A stretch of 7,208 bases of DNA from the NCBI GenBank assembly GCA_037446915.1, contig JBBIHP010000127.1, forward strand, positions 1-7,208, in the 5' to 3' direction. This DNA comes from DSXH01 sp037446915. GTDB taxonomy: Bacteria > Bacteroidota > Ignavibacteria > Ignavibacteriales > Melioribacteraceae. Below are positions 1 through 7,096 of this stretch, one piece after another. Under the pieces are notes generated by a model that saw only the letters and a list, made by a program, of their open reading frames with translations, did no database searches and was not told the origin of the DNA. Both the position numbers and the translations under genes were made by a program. Each line of letters opens with the position of its first letter. Position 1 is the stretch's first letter.

Positions 1-1792
1 GAACCGCGTGCATCTCAATCAATCCTTCCATTATCTTGTTACCGAGCGAACCGTAGATGGAATGATCTTCAAGCACATAAATCTTTTTTGTTTTTCTTGT
101 AGCATCAACAAGCCAGTCGAGATCAATTCTGTTAAGCCAGGGCATATTAACAACCTTAAGTCCGAATCCTTTCTCTTTTAAAATCCTTGAAGCAACAAGT
201 GCCTCGTGAAGGAGAACGGGACCGTACCCGAAAATTACTGCATCATCACCTTCGGTAAGAGGTGTTCCGGTTCCAACAATAAAATTATAATTATCGGGTA
301 ATTTTATTCTTTCCGGAGATGGACCGATAGCAAGTCTGATAGCACAATTTTCTTTTGCCTCGTTAACACAATATTCAACTGCTTTTTTTGTTTCAAGAGC
401 ATTACACGGCTGAATAATTGTAATGTTTGGTATTGCCAGCAACAGGGAAATGTCCCTGACGCTCTGGTGAGATTTACCCGGTCCGGCGGGAATCATTCCC
501 GCAAAATGACATCCATAAATAATTTTAGTTTTCTCGCCGGCATTATTGTAAATCTGTTCATTTGCACGTGCGGTTAAGAAACTTGCGAAAGAATTAACAA
601 CCGGAATTAATCCCATTCTTGCAAGACCTCCGGCCATAGAAACCATATCCTGTTCTGCAATTCCGTTCTCAATGAACCGATCCGGATATGCATACTCAAA
701 TTTTCGGAGTTTGCAATCGGCAGAAAGGTCGCCATCAAGAACAACTATTTTGTCATTTGTTTTAGCAAGCTCAACAAGCGCATCGCCGTAAGCATCGGTA
801 ACAAATTCTTTATCAATCTTTGTTGATGATTTTCCCTCTACTTTGTTTTCGGGGATAATGATTTTGGAAATTCCAATTTCATCCGACATTTTAATTATTT
901 GTTCACTTAATTCAGAAAGACCCTTCAAATAACTTTCATCATCAGGCGCACCGCTATGCCATCTATAATATGTCTTTCCGGAAACAGTTTCTGTAACAGG
1001 TTTTTCCATAAATGAAACGCCTTTACCTTTTATGGTATCGGCAACAATCATTTTGGGTTTATCATTCACAGATTTAAGTTCATCAAAAGTATTTTTAAGA
1101 GTTTCGTAATTATGACCATCAATTCTAACAACATGCCATCCGAATGCTTTTACTTTTTCTACAACATCTTCAATATTATTAACATCTGCCACAAGCATAT
1201 CGGTCTGATACTTATTATGATCCATAATAGCAGTTATGTTATTTACCTTTTGATGAGCTGCTGCCTGAATCGATTCCCAGATTTGACCTTCCTGAAATTC
1301 TCCGTCACCTGTTAACACAAAAACATTTCCGCTCTCTTTAAGATATGATTTTGCCCACGCCATTCCTTTTGCTTTAGAAATTCCCATTCCTAACGAACCG
1401 GTGCTTGCTTCAATACCGGGAATTCTAACTTCCGGATGCCCGTCAAGTCCGTTGAAACGACGAAGCATTAAGAGTTTTTCTTCTGGTAGAATTCCAAGAG
1501 CATAAAAAAGTGAATATAAACCGGGTACGTCGTGACCTTTAGAGGAGAAATAAATATCACGTGCCGGGTTATTAAAGCCGATGCTTAGAACATTCAACTC
1601 ATTTAAGTAGAGATATGTTACAATATCCATTGCACTAAGAGAAGAACCGAGGTGACCGGATCCCGCTTTCTTAACTGCTACAAGAGTATTATAACGGCAC
1701 ATATCTGCATACAACCGCATTCTGGTATTCCATTTACCATTAATATTTTTTACCCGATCGAATTCTTCTTTTTTGATTAGCTTATAAAACAT
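1..1792 (-). CDS. tkt: Transketolase, single-chain, C-terminus cut by window edge
   Basis: Thiamine-diphosphate enzyme of the non-oxidative pentose phosphate pathway that moves two-carbon ketol units between sugar phosphates in the cytosol. I read 597 codons without a stop; a family member of the roughly 620-640 residue type would lack only a few tens of residues here. Visible landmarks: GSGHLGSSLS at about 44-53, KGHDVPG at about 85-91, the diphosphate/Mg motif GDGE at 162-165 followed by DHNKYQTD, the pyrimidine-domain motif NGIAEQD with the likely catalytic Glu380, and the substrate-loop motif GPGKSHQS at about 437-444. The order is PP domain, Pyr domain, then the start of the C-terminal domain. 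I chose the ATG at 1792 because GGAG lies six bases upstream; an in-frame ATG at 1804 would add four residues but has no good ribosome site. The gene is divergent from the propeller gene. Nothing looks broken. A two-subunit transketolase is excluded because both halves are in one frame. Confidence 0.95.
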   Translation of the reverse strand, partial: MFYKLIKKEEFDRVKNINGKWNTRMRLYADMCRYNTLVAVKKAGSGHLGSSLSAMDIVTYLYLNELNVLSIGFNNPARDIYFSSKGHDVPGLYSLFYALGILPEEKLLMLRRFNGLDGHPEVRIPGIEASTGSLGMGISKAKGMAWAKSYLKESGNVFVLTGDGEFQEGQIWESIQAAAHQKVNNITAIMDHNKYQTDMLVADVNNIEDVVEKVKAFGWHVVRIDGHNYETLKNTFDELKSVNDKPKMIVADTIKGKGVSFMEKPVTETVSGKTYYRWHSGAPDDESYLKGLSELSEQIIKMSDEIGISKIIIPENKVEGKSSTKIDKEFVTDAYGDALVELAKTNDKIVVLDGDLSADCKLRKFEYAYPDRFIENGIAEQDMVSMAGGLARMGLIPVVNSFASFLTARANEQIYNNAGEKTKIIYGCHFAGMIPAGPGKSHQSVRDISLLLAIPNITIIQPCNALETKKAVEYCVNEAKENCAIRLAIGPSPERIKLPDNYNFIVGTGTPLTEGDDAVIFGYGPVLLHEALVASRILKEKGFGLKVVNMPWLNRIDLDWLVDATRKTKKIYVLEDHSIYGSLGNKIMEGLIEMHAV

Positions 1793-1798
1793 TTTTTT

Positions 1799-1802
1799 CT
1801 CC
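1799..1802 (-). promoter_or_regulatory. Ribosome binding site deciding the transketolase start
   Basis: On the minus strand GGAG is followed by six A residues and then ATG at 1792. The alternative ATG at 1804 overlaps this motif and has only AAGAA ahead of it, so the inner start is preferred. Confidence 0.6.
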
Positions 1803-1938
1803 ATTTCTTGGAATGCAAAAAAAACTTAAGGATTGTTTTTCTTATGTGTAAAATTAGTTGATTTTTGAATAAGAGAGAAAGCATTATTGTTAAGGAATTG
1901 TAAAGTTATTGGAAACATCAAATTTTATCGGGTAATGG

Positions 1939-1967
1939 TTGAATTAAGAATTCATTTCAGATAAATT
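1939..1967 (+). promoter_or_regulatory. Candidate promoter of the propeller/hydrolase transcript
   Basis: TTGAAT at 1939-1944 is separated by 17 bases from TAAATT at 1962-1967, each matching four of six positions of the sigma70 consensus. The same bases also fit loosely the Bacteroidota layout, with TTG then about 20 bases then TAnnTT. Its position 27 bases before the ATG at 1995 would give a short leader. AT-rich DNA yields such matches by chance, so this is a weak call. Confidence 0.3.
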
Positions 1968-1982
1968 CAATAGAACATTTTT

Positions 1983-1987
1983 AAGGG
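1983..1987 (+). promoter_or_regulatory. Ribosome binding site of the propeller gene
   Basis: AAGGG sits seven bases before the ATG at 1995, a usual spacing. It supports this start, which also places a signal peptide exactly at the N-terminus. Confidence 0.45.
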
Positions 1988-1994
1988 CTATACA

Positions 1995-4900
1995 ATGAAA
2001 TACAGAATACTATTCTTATTTCTGTTTACAATAAGTTTATCTGCTCAAATAATAGACACAACTCTAATAAATGGTCTTGAGTATAGAGGAATAGGACCAT
2101 ACCGCGGTGGAAGATCCGGCGCTGTTACGGGTGTTCCTTCCAATCCCAATCTGTTTTATTTTGGATCGACCGGCGGCGGAGTATGGAAAACTGAAAATGC
2201 CGGAACTATATGGAAAAATATTTCGGATAAATTCTTCGGTGGCTCAATCGGTGCCGTTGAAGTGAGCACATGGGATCCGAATGTTATTTATGTTGGAACC
2301 GGTGAAGAAACCGTCCGTGGAAATGTATCGAGCGGAAATGGAATGTGGAAAAGTGAAGATGCGGGTGCCACGTGGAAGTTTATCGGACTGGAAGATTCGA
2401 GACATATAACAGACATAGTTATTCATCCTAAAAATCCCGACCTCGTTTATGCATCCTGTCTGGGACATCTTTACGGTCCTAACGAAATGCGAGGAATATA
2501 CCGCAGTAAAGACGGCGGTAAAACATGGGAAAGAATTCTCTTTGTTAACAATGAAGTTGGAACTGTTGATATTATAATGGATCCTAACAATCCGCGTGTT
2601 CTTTATGCCGCATCATGGAAGGTGATAAGAAAACCTTACACATTTGAAAGCGGCGGTGAAGGAAGCAGTTTGTGGAAATCTACTGATGGCGGCCATACAT
2701 GGAAAAATCTTACTAATAATAAAGGATTACCGAAAGGTGTAATTGGAAAAATTGGAGTAACTGTTTCGCCTGTAAACTCGAATCGTGTTTATGCTATTAT
2801 TGAAGCTGAGGAAGGGGGCGTTTTTAGATCCGATAATGCTGGTGCAACCTGGCGTAAAATGAATGACGATAGAAATCTTAGACAACGTGCATGGTATTAC
2901 ACCAGAATTTATGCGGATACAAAAGATATAGATAAAGTTTACGTTCTTAATGTTTCCTTCTGGAGATCTAAAGACGGCGGGAAATCTTTTGAGAGTATTT
3001 CAACACCGCATGGCGATCATCACGATTTATGGATCAATCCCGACAATTCCGATATCATGATAATCGGTGATGACGGCGGTGCACAGGTTACTGTTGACGG
3101 CGGAAAATCCTGGAGTACTTACTATAATCAACCGACAGCACAATTCTACAGAGTAACAACCGACGATCATTTTCCATACAGAATTTATGGCGCTCAACAG
3201 GATAACAGCACTGTAAGAATTTTACATCGCACAGAAGGCGGAAGTATTGGAGAGCGAGATTGGGAAACAACTGCCGGCGCAGAGAGCGGATGGCTTGCAC
3301 CCGATCCGAAAAATAACAACATAGTTTACGGCGGTAATTACGGTGGTTATATCGGGATGATGAATCATAAAACCGGTGAAAGCAGAACAGTAAATGTCTG
3401 GCCCGATAACCCGATAGGGCACGGTGCAGAAGGAATGAAGTATCGTTTTCAGTGGAACTTCCCGTTAATGTTTTCAATTCACGATCCGAATGTTCTTTAT
3501 GCTGCGGGTAATATACTTTTCAAAACTAATAACGGTGGAGAAAGCTGGACGGCAATTAGTCCAGACCTAACAAGAAATGATTCAACAAAATTAAAACCAT
3601 CGGGCGGACCAATAACAAAAGACAATACAAGCGTTGAGTATTACTGCACAATCTTTGCTCTTGCAGAATCACCTTTAAAACAAGGAATTATCTGGACGGG
3701 AAGTGATGACGGTTTAATTAATGTAACAACAAATAATGGAAGCAGCTGGAACAACGTTACACCATCAAAAAATTTATTACCGGAATGGGCGCAGATAAAC
3801 AGTATTGAAGCAGATCCATTTAACGAAGCCGGACTTTATGTTGCGGCGACAAGATATAAACTTGATGATTATTCGCCATACATTTTAAGAACAACTGATT
3901 TTGGTAAAACATGGGAAAAAATTACCAGTGGAATCAATCAGAAACATTTTACAAGAGTAGTAAGAGCAGATAAAATAAGGAAAGGATTAATATTCGCCGG
4001 AACGGAGGAAGGAATCTATATTTCATTTAACGATGGTAATAACTGGCAGCCGTTCCAGCAAAATTTACCAATTGTTCCTGTTACTGATCTTACTATAAAG
4101 AATGAGGATTTAATTGTGGCTACTCAAGGAAGATCATTCTGGATAATGGATGATATTTCTCCGCTACGGCTATTAACAGATGATGTTGCTAAAAAGAATT
4201 ATCACATTTATCAACCTCGACCAACATGGAGAATTAGCGGCGGAGGAAGAGGCGATGAATTATTAACAGGTAAAAATTTACAGAGCGGGGTTATACTTTA
4301 TTATTATTTCAAAGAATCACCGGACAGTAATTCTGTGGAACTGAAATTTTATGATAGTGATAACAAATTTATCACATCATTCAAACCAAAGACCAAAGAT
4401 CGTTCGGCTATTATCCCAATTAAAAAAGGTCTTAACAGATTTGTCTGGGATATGCGATACAAAGACGCAGAAAGATTTGAAGGAATGATTATCTGGGCTC
4501 AGGGCGGATTGAGAGGACCACTTGCGGTGCCGGGTAAATATTCTGCAGTGTTAGTAAATGGAAAAGATTCAACTACAGTTCCGTTTGAAATTGTTATGGA
4601 TCCGCGCTCATCTTCAAGTATAGACGATTTGAAAGCTCAATTCAATTTTGTTCTTTCCGGGCGCGATAAACTAAACGAAACTCACAATGCAATTAAACAG
4701 ATTAGAACTATCCGCAAACAGTTAAATGACGTCAAAGAGAAATTCAAGAACAGCAAAGATTCCGATTCAATAAAAAAAGAAATTGAAAAGACAAACAAAG
4801 AGCTTGCATCAATTGAAGAAACTCTTTATCAAACAAAAAACAAAAGTCCTCAGGACCCGCTTAATTATCCGAACCGACTTAATGACAAACTCGCATCACT

Positions 4901-5081
4901 TGTAAGCGATGTTGCGAATGGGGATTTTAGACCGACAGTTCAATCGGAAGAGCTTAAGAACGAATTCTTTGCAAAGATTGACGGGCAGATTAAGAAATTG
5001 AAAAACATTATAGGAAATGAAATTCCGGTATTGAATAAGCTGATTAAAGATGCAGAGTTACCGGCAATAATAATTGAATAA
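1995..5081 (+). CDS. Secreted Asp-box beta-propeller protein, VPS10/sortilin-like ('glycosyl hydrolase' family)
   Basis: A 1028-residue exported protein of the VPS10/BNR-repeat family, often labelled glycosyl hydrolase although no activity is established. Residues 1-17 form a signal peptide with likely cleavage after SLSA. Eleven Asp-box motifs (pattern S/T-x-D/N-x-G-x-T/S-W/F) are visible near residues 65-73, 119-127, 170-178, 228-236, 278-286, 324-332, 366-373, 510-518, 578-585, 632-640 and 677-684, which is consistent with one large or two adjacent propellers. A His/Asp cluster HGDHHD at 339-344 could bind metal. Residues about 760-870 look like an Ig/FlgD-like beta domain (FVWDMR, then VPGKYSAVLV). 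About 885-945 is strongly charged and helical, probably coiled coil, followed by another helical tail. Length is normal for the family. No lipobox and no clear type IX secretion tail is seen, so it is probably periplasmic or released. It is followed after 39 bases by the hydrolase and is probably cotranscribed with it. The substrate is unknown. Confidence 0.9.
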   Translation: MKYRILFLFLFTISLSAQIIDTTLINGLEYRGIGPYRGGRSGAVTGVPSNPNLFYFGSTGGGVWKTENAGTIWKNISDKFFGGSIGAVEVSTWDPNVIYVGTGEETVRGNVSSGNGMWKSEDAGATWKFIGLEDSRHITDIVIHPKNPDLVYASCLGHLYGPNEMRGIYRSKDGGKTWERILFVNNEVGTVDIIMDPNNPRVLYAASWKVIRKPYTFESGGEGSSLWKSTDGGHTWKNLTNNKGLPKGVIGKIGVTVSPVNSNRVYAIIEAEEGGVFRSDNAGATWRKMNDDRNLRQRAWYYTRIYADTKDIDKVYVLNVSFWRSKDGGKSFESISTPHGDHHDLWINPDNSDIMIIGDDGGAQVTVDGGKSWSTYYNQPTAQFYRVTTDDHFPYRIYGAQQDNSTVRILHRTEGGSIGERDWETTAGAESGWLAPDPKNNNIVYGGNYGGYIGMMNHKTGESRTVNVWPDNPIGHGAEGMKYRFQWNFPLMFSIHDPNVLYAAGNILFKTNNGGESWTAISPDLTRNDSTKLKPSGGPITKDNTSVEYYCTIFALAESPLKQGIIWTGSDDGLINVTTNNGSSWNNVTPSKNLLPEWAQINSIEADPFNEAGLYVAATRYKLDDYSPYILRTTDFGKTWEKITSGINQKHFTRVVRADKIRKGLIFAGTEEGIYISFNDGNNWQPFQQNLPIVPVTDLTIKNEDLIVATQGRSFWIMDDISPLRLLTDDVAKKNYHIYQPRPTWRISGGGRGDELLTGKNLQSGVILYYYFKESPDSNSVELKFYDSDNKFITSFKPKTKDRSAIIPIKKGLNRFVWDMRYKDAERFEGMIIWAQGGLRGPLAVPGKYSAVLVNGKDSTTVPFEIVMDPRSSSSIDDLKAQFNFVLSGRDKLNETHNAIKQIRTIRKQLNDVKEKFKNSKDSDSIKKEIEKTNKELASIEETLYQTKNKSPQDPLNYPNRLNDKLASLVSDVANGDFRPTVQSEELKNEFFAKIDGQIKKLKNIIGNEIPVLNKLIKDAELPAIIIE

Positions 5082-5120
5082 CTCTGAATATTACTTATAA
5101 ATAATTGAATGGATGGGAAA

Positions 5121-5978
5121 ATGAAGCGAATTAATTTTTTAGTTCTGCTATTTCTTTTTGTCTCTTATACTGGAAACTTCTTAGTATTTTCACAGACAGA
5201 GAAAGTAAAGTCGGTTGATGGCGTTGAAATTTCATTTGATGTATCGGGTAATGGTGATACAGGATTGGTTTTTGTCCACGGGTGGAGCTGCGATAAATCA
5301 TACTGGCAAAATCAAGCCGAATTTTTTTCTAACAACTATAAAGTTATTACAATTGATCTTGCCGGGCATGGTAATTCCGGAATGAACCGCAAAGATTATA
5401 CTATGGAATTATTCGGCGACGATGTTGCAGCGGTTGTTAATCATCTTAAATTAAATAAGGTGATATTGATCAGGCATTCGATGGGTGGTTCTGTAATTCT
5501 TGAAGCCGCTAAAAAGTTGGGTGATAAAGTAATCGGTATTATCGGTGTTGATACGTATCAGTCGTTTGTTGATGACTGGACTTCGGAACAGAAGGATGGA
5601 TTCCTGAAATCGTTTCAGGATAATTTTGTTCTAACTACAAAAGGATTTGTCAGATCAATGTTTCCCCAAAATGCCGATACACTGCTTGTAAAAAAAGTTG
5701 CGGATGATATGTCATCGGCTCCTCCGGAAGTTGCTGTAAGCGCAATAAGAAATTTATTCTATTACGATCCCGTTCCAACGCTCCGGAGTTTGAATCTTCA
5801 TCTTATATCAATTAATTGCGATATGTATCCTGTATCTATTGAAGAAAACAAAAAGTACGTTAAAGATTACGAAGTTAAATTCATGAAAGGAGTAGGTCAT
5901 TTTCTAATGCTTGAAAGACCGAAGGAATTAAATAGTATAATTAATAAATCAATAAATAAAATTATTACTCATGATTAA
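5121..5978 (+). CDS. Secreted alpha/beta-fold hydrolase with altered nucleophile elbow
   Basis: A serine hydrolase of the alpha/beta fold, 285 residues from the chosen start; probable esterase, lipase or related activity, substrate unknown. The hydrophobic N-terminus (KRINFLVLLFLFV) is a signal peptide, so it acts outside the cytosol. Motifs: oxyanion-hole HGW at 53-55, DLAGHG at about 79-84, nucleophile elbow RHSMGG with Ser120, probable acid Asp234 in INCDMYP, and His260 in GVGHFLMLE. The elbow normally reads G-x-S-x-G; here the first Gly is Arg118 (codon AGG at 5472-5474, one base from GGG). An ATG at 5109 would add MDGK, but GGATGGG lies just ahead of 5121 and the signal peptide fits better from there. 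It lies 39 bases after the propeller gene and is probably in the same operon. The C-terminal 15 residues are rich in Asn, Ile and Lys and contain signals for the next gene. Confidence 0.88.
   Translation: MKRINFLVLLFLFVSYTGNFLVFSQTEKVKSVDGVEISFDVSGNGDTGLVFVHGWSCDKSYWQNQAEFFSNNYKVITIDLAGHGNSGMNRKDYTMELFGDDVAAVVNHLKLNKVILIRHSMGGSVILEAAKKLGDKVIGIIGVDTYQSFVDDWTSEQKDGFLKSFQDNFVLTTKGFVRSMFPQNADTLLVKKVADDMSSAPPEVAVSAIRNLFYYDPVPTLRSLNLHLISINCDMYPVSIEENKKYVKDYEVKFMKGVGHFLMLERPKELNSIINKSINKIITHD
5911..5941 (+). promoter_or_regulatory. Candidate internal promoter for the SIR2-like gene
   Basis: Inside the hydrolase 3' end, TTGAAA (5911-5916, five of six to TTGACA) is followed after 19 bases by a perfect TATAAT (5936-5941). 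The spacing is longer than the optimal 17. The expected start near 5948 would give a leader of about 50 bases carrying the hairpin at 5967-5991. The AT-rich codons here could produce the match by chance. Confidence 0.35.
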
Positions 5979-5994
5979 CAGAATAATGAGTTTT
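5967..5994 (+). terminator. Hairpin with T-tract spanning hydrolase stop, just before the SIR2 start
   Basis: ACTCAT (5967-5972) pairs with ATGAGT (5986-5991); after a G/A mismatch ATT (5974-5976) pairs with AAT (5982-5984), leaving loop AACAG. TTTT (5991-5994) overlaps and follows the stem. The hydrolase TAA lies in the upper stem and loop. It could be a weak intrinsic terminator for the propeller/hydrolase transcript, or, if transcribed through, a leader hairpin that ends eight bases before the SIR2 ATG. Only two G-C pairs, so it is not a strong terminator. Confidence 0.35.
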
Positions 5995-5999
5995 CTACC

Positions 6000-6950
6000 A
6001 TGATAAAAGAGAACACCCTTTTTATATTAGGCTCAGGAGCAAGTTGGCCATATGGTTATCCAACAGGGGAAATATTAATTAAAGAAATAAGAGATTATTT
6101 CCCGCTACTTTTTAAGAAGTTATCTGTTGCGGAGAAAAAAGAAGCGAATTATTCTTTAGCAAAGGAATTTGTTGATGAATTAATGCGGTCACATGATAAT
6201 ATGATAGATTACTTTCTTGCTACATCAAAACCAGAAAATGCAGCGATTGGGAAGATGGCTATTTTAGCAACGATTCATTGGAAAGAGAAACTAAGTGCCC
6301 AAAGAGAAATAACAGGTATTGTTGAAGATGATTGGTTTCAATATCTAATCAAATGTATGACGAAAAGTTTAATTACAAGAGACTCCATAAAAAATTTTGG
6401 TAACAACAAGGTAAATTTTATAACATTTAATTATGATCGTTTATTAGAGCATTTTTTGGGCAATATGACTCAGAATAAATACTCTATTGAAAGGAGTTAT
6501 GTTAAAGATTACTTGTGTAATATTAATATTCTGCATGTTTATGGGAGGTTGCCTTTGTTGCCTTGGGAAGATATACCAACAGGAATAGAATATGGTTATG
6601 AAATTGATCTTGATTATTTAATTCATAATTGGGATCGAATAAAGACAATTCATGAACGAAGTGAAATAAATCAGGATTCTATTGATGATTTAGTTAAAAA
6701 GGCCGAACGAATATTTTTCTTGGGTTTTGGATTTCATGAAGAAAACATAAAAACACTTAAATTAGAAACCAATATATGGCGGCCAATAAGTATTTATGCA
6801 ACCGCTTTCAAAAATAACGATGAACAAATAGAAAGAATAAAAACCAATTTATGCCCTGACATAATACGAGATGGCTCACAATTTGGTATTAGGGTAAAAA
6901 AAATTATTGAACCAATCAGATCTCGAGAACTATTGGAGAAATACTTATAA
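6000..6950 (+). CDS. SIR2-like domain protein, candidate NAD+-consuming defence protein
   Basis: A 316-residue cytosolic protein with no signal peptide or membrane segment and the SIR2-like Rossmann signature. FILGSGASWPYGYPTG at about 8-23 is the nucleotide-binding loop (G11, G13, A14, S15, P17, G19, P21). ITFNYDRLLEHFL at 141-153 matches the N-Y-D motif (Asn144, Asp146). ILHVYG at 177-182 carries the His of the usual H-V-H/Y-G motif. FFLGFGFHEEN at 239-249 is the late Gly-rich strand. In defence SIR2 domains such as ThsA the corresponding Asn and His hydrolyse NAD+; catalysis here is inferred from motifs. Zinc-binding cysteine pairs of true sirtuin deacetylases are absent. It starts 21 bases after the hydrolase without a clear Shine-Dalgarno, and is more AT-rich than its neighbours. 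No partner defence gene (TIR, HerA, Argonaute, STAND) is visible. Its role is unproven; function in abortive infection is inference. Confidence 0.8.
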   Translation: MIKENTLFILGSGASWPYGYPTGEILIKEIRDYFPLLFKKLSVAEKKEANYSLAKEFVDELMRSHDNMIDYFLATSKPENAAIGKMAILATIHWKEKLSAQREITGIVEDDWFQYLIKCMTKSLITRDSIKNFGNNKVNFITFNYDRLLEHFLGNMTQNKYSIERSYVKDYLCNINILHVYGRLPLLPWEDIPTGIEYGYEIDLDYLIHNWDRIKTIHERSEINQDSIDDLVKKAERIFFLGFGFHEENIKTLKLETNIWRPISIYATAFKNNDEQIERIKTNLCPDIIRDGSQFGIRVKKIIEPIRSRELLEKYL

Positions 6951-6978
6951 AGATTTGAAAAGTGTTGTAATCTTTTTT
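6949..6978 (+). terminator. Weak candidate terminator after the SIR2-like gene
   Basis: AAAGATT (6949-6955) can pair with AATCTTT (6969-6975) around a 13-base loop, ending in a T-run (6973-6978). The stem has a single G-C pair and begins inside the stop codon, so stability is low. It is listed because it is the only hairpin with a T-run in the gap. Confidence 0.25.
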
Positions 6979-6993
6979 ATAACAAGATATAAA
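6965..6993 (+). promoter_or_regulatory. Candidate promoter for the GH127 gene
   Basis: TTGTAA (6965-6970) and TATAAA (6988-6993) are separated by exactly 17 bases, four and five of six to the sigma70 consensus. Transcription would start near 7000, giving a leader of about 97 bases that runs through the degenerate hydrolase remnant. Chance matches are likely in this AT-rich stretch. Confidence 0.35.
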
Positions 6994-7004
6994 ATAAGTA
7001 CCTT

Positions 7005-7086
7005 GATCATTCTCAAAATACTGGAAATATTTAATGAATTGAATAGCTTACTAAAAGAATCGATTGCCGAATTATTAAATAAATAA
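7005..7086 (+). pseudogene. Degenerate 3' end of a second alpha/beta hydrolase gene
   Basis: Read from 7018, this stretch encodes ILEIFNELNSLLKESIAELL, then NK and a TAA at 7084-7086, with no ATG start. It lines up without internal gaps with residues 263-282 of the hydrolase upstream (MLERPKELNSIINK onward): 8 of 20 residues identical and most others Ile/Leu/Met or polar exchanges. Just before it, GATCATTCTCAA (7005-7016) matches GGTCATTTTCTA (5895-5906), which encodes the catalytic-His segment GHFL, but in a frame shifted by one extra A. Over 72 aligned bases I count 45 identical, with one single-base gap. It looks like the remains of a hydrolase terminus whose body is gone. AT-rich composition and the generic amphipathic helix limit the certainty; a chance resemblance is the alternative. 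Confidence 0.45.
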
Positions 7087-7096
7087 GAGCTGAAAA

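Larger units (their letters stand above)
1793..1994. other. Divergent intergenic region between transketolase and propeller genes
   Basis: These 202 AT-rich bases contain the start signals of two divergently transcribed genes and no credible ORF or RNA gene. For the minus strand the best candidate is TAATTTTA (plus-strand 1849-1856), close to the Bacteroidota -7 element TAnnTTTG and 56 bases ahead of the transketolase ATG, but no matching -33 TTG is present. For the plus strand see the promoter candidate at 1939-1967. Confidence 0.6.

Noticed and set aside
1112..1315. Plus-strand 67-codon open frame
   Set aside because: It lies wholly within the transketolase on the opposite strand, and its translation is low-complexity with no ribosome site. 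It is a shadow of the real gene.
1816..1841. AAAAAC and GTTTTT arms around a nine-base loop in the divergent intergenic region
   Set aside because: An A/T-only stem with one G-C pair in a promoter region. It is too weak to call a terminator for either gene.
2244..3477. Minus-strand open frames inside the propeller gene
   Set aside because: They mirror the strongly coding plus-strand frame, have no family resemblance and no start signals.
1928..5254. ATCGGGTAATGGT present both before the propeller gene and inside the hydrolase gene
   Set aside because: A 13-base match; the second copy encodes a VSGNG turn of the hydrolase, so it is explained by coding and chance rather than an operator.
5971..6003. 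Ten-codon frame whose TGA overlaps the SIR2 ATG, which might couple translation
   Set aside because: The ATG is inside the hydrolase coding sequence, there is no ribosome site, and the arrangement can arise by chance in this AT-rich stretch.
5951..7086. AATAAATAA on both sides of the SIR2-like gene as possible target-site repeats
   Set aside because: Simple A/T low-complexity sequence that recurs by chance. It is not usable as evidence of a transposon boundary.
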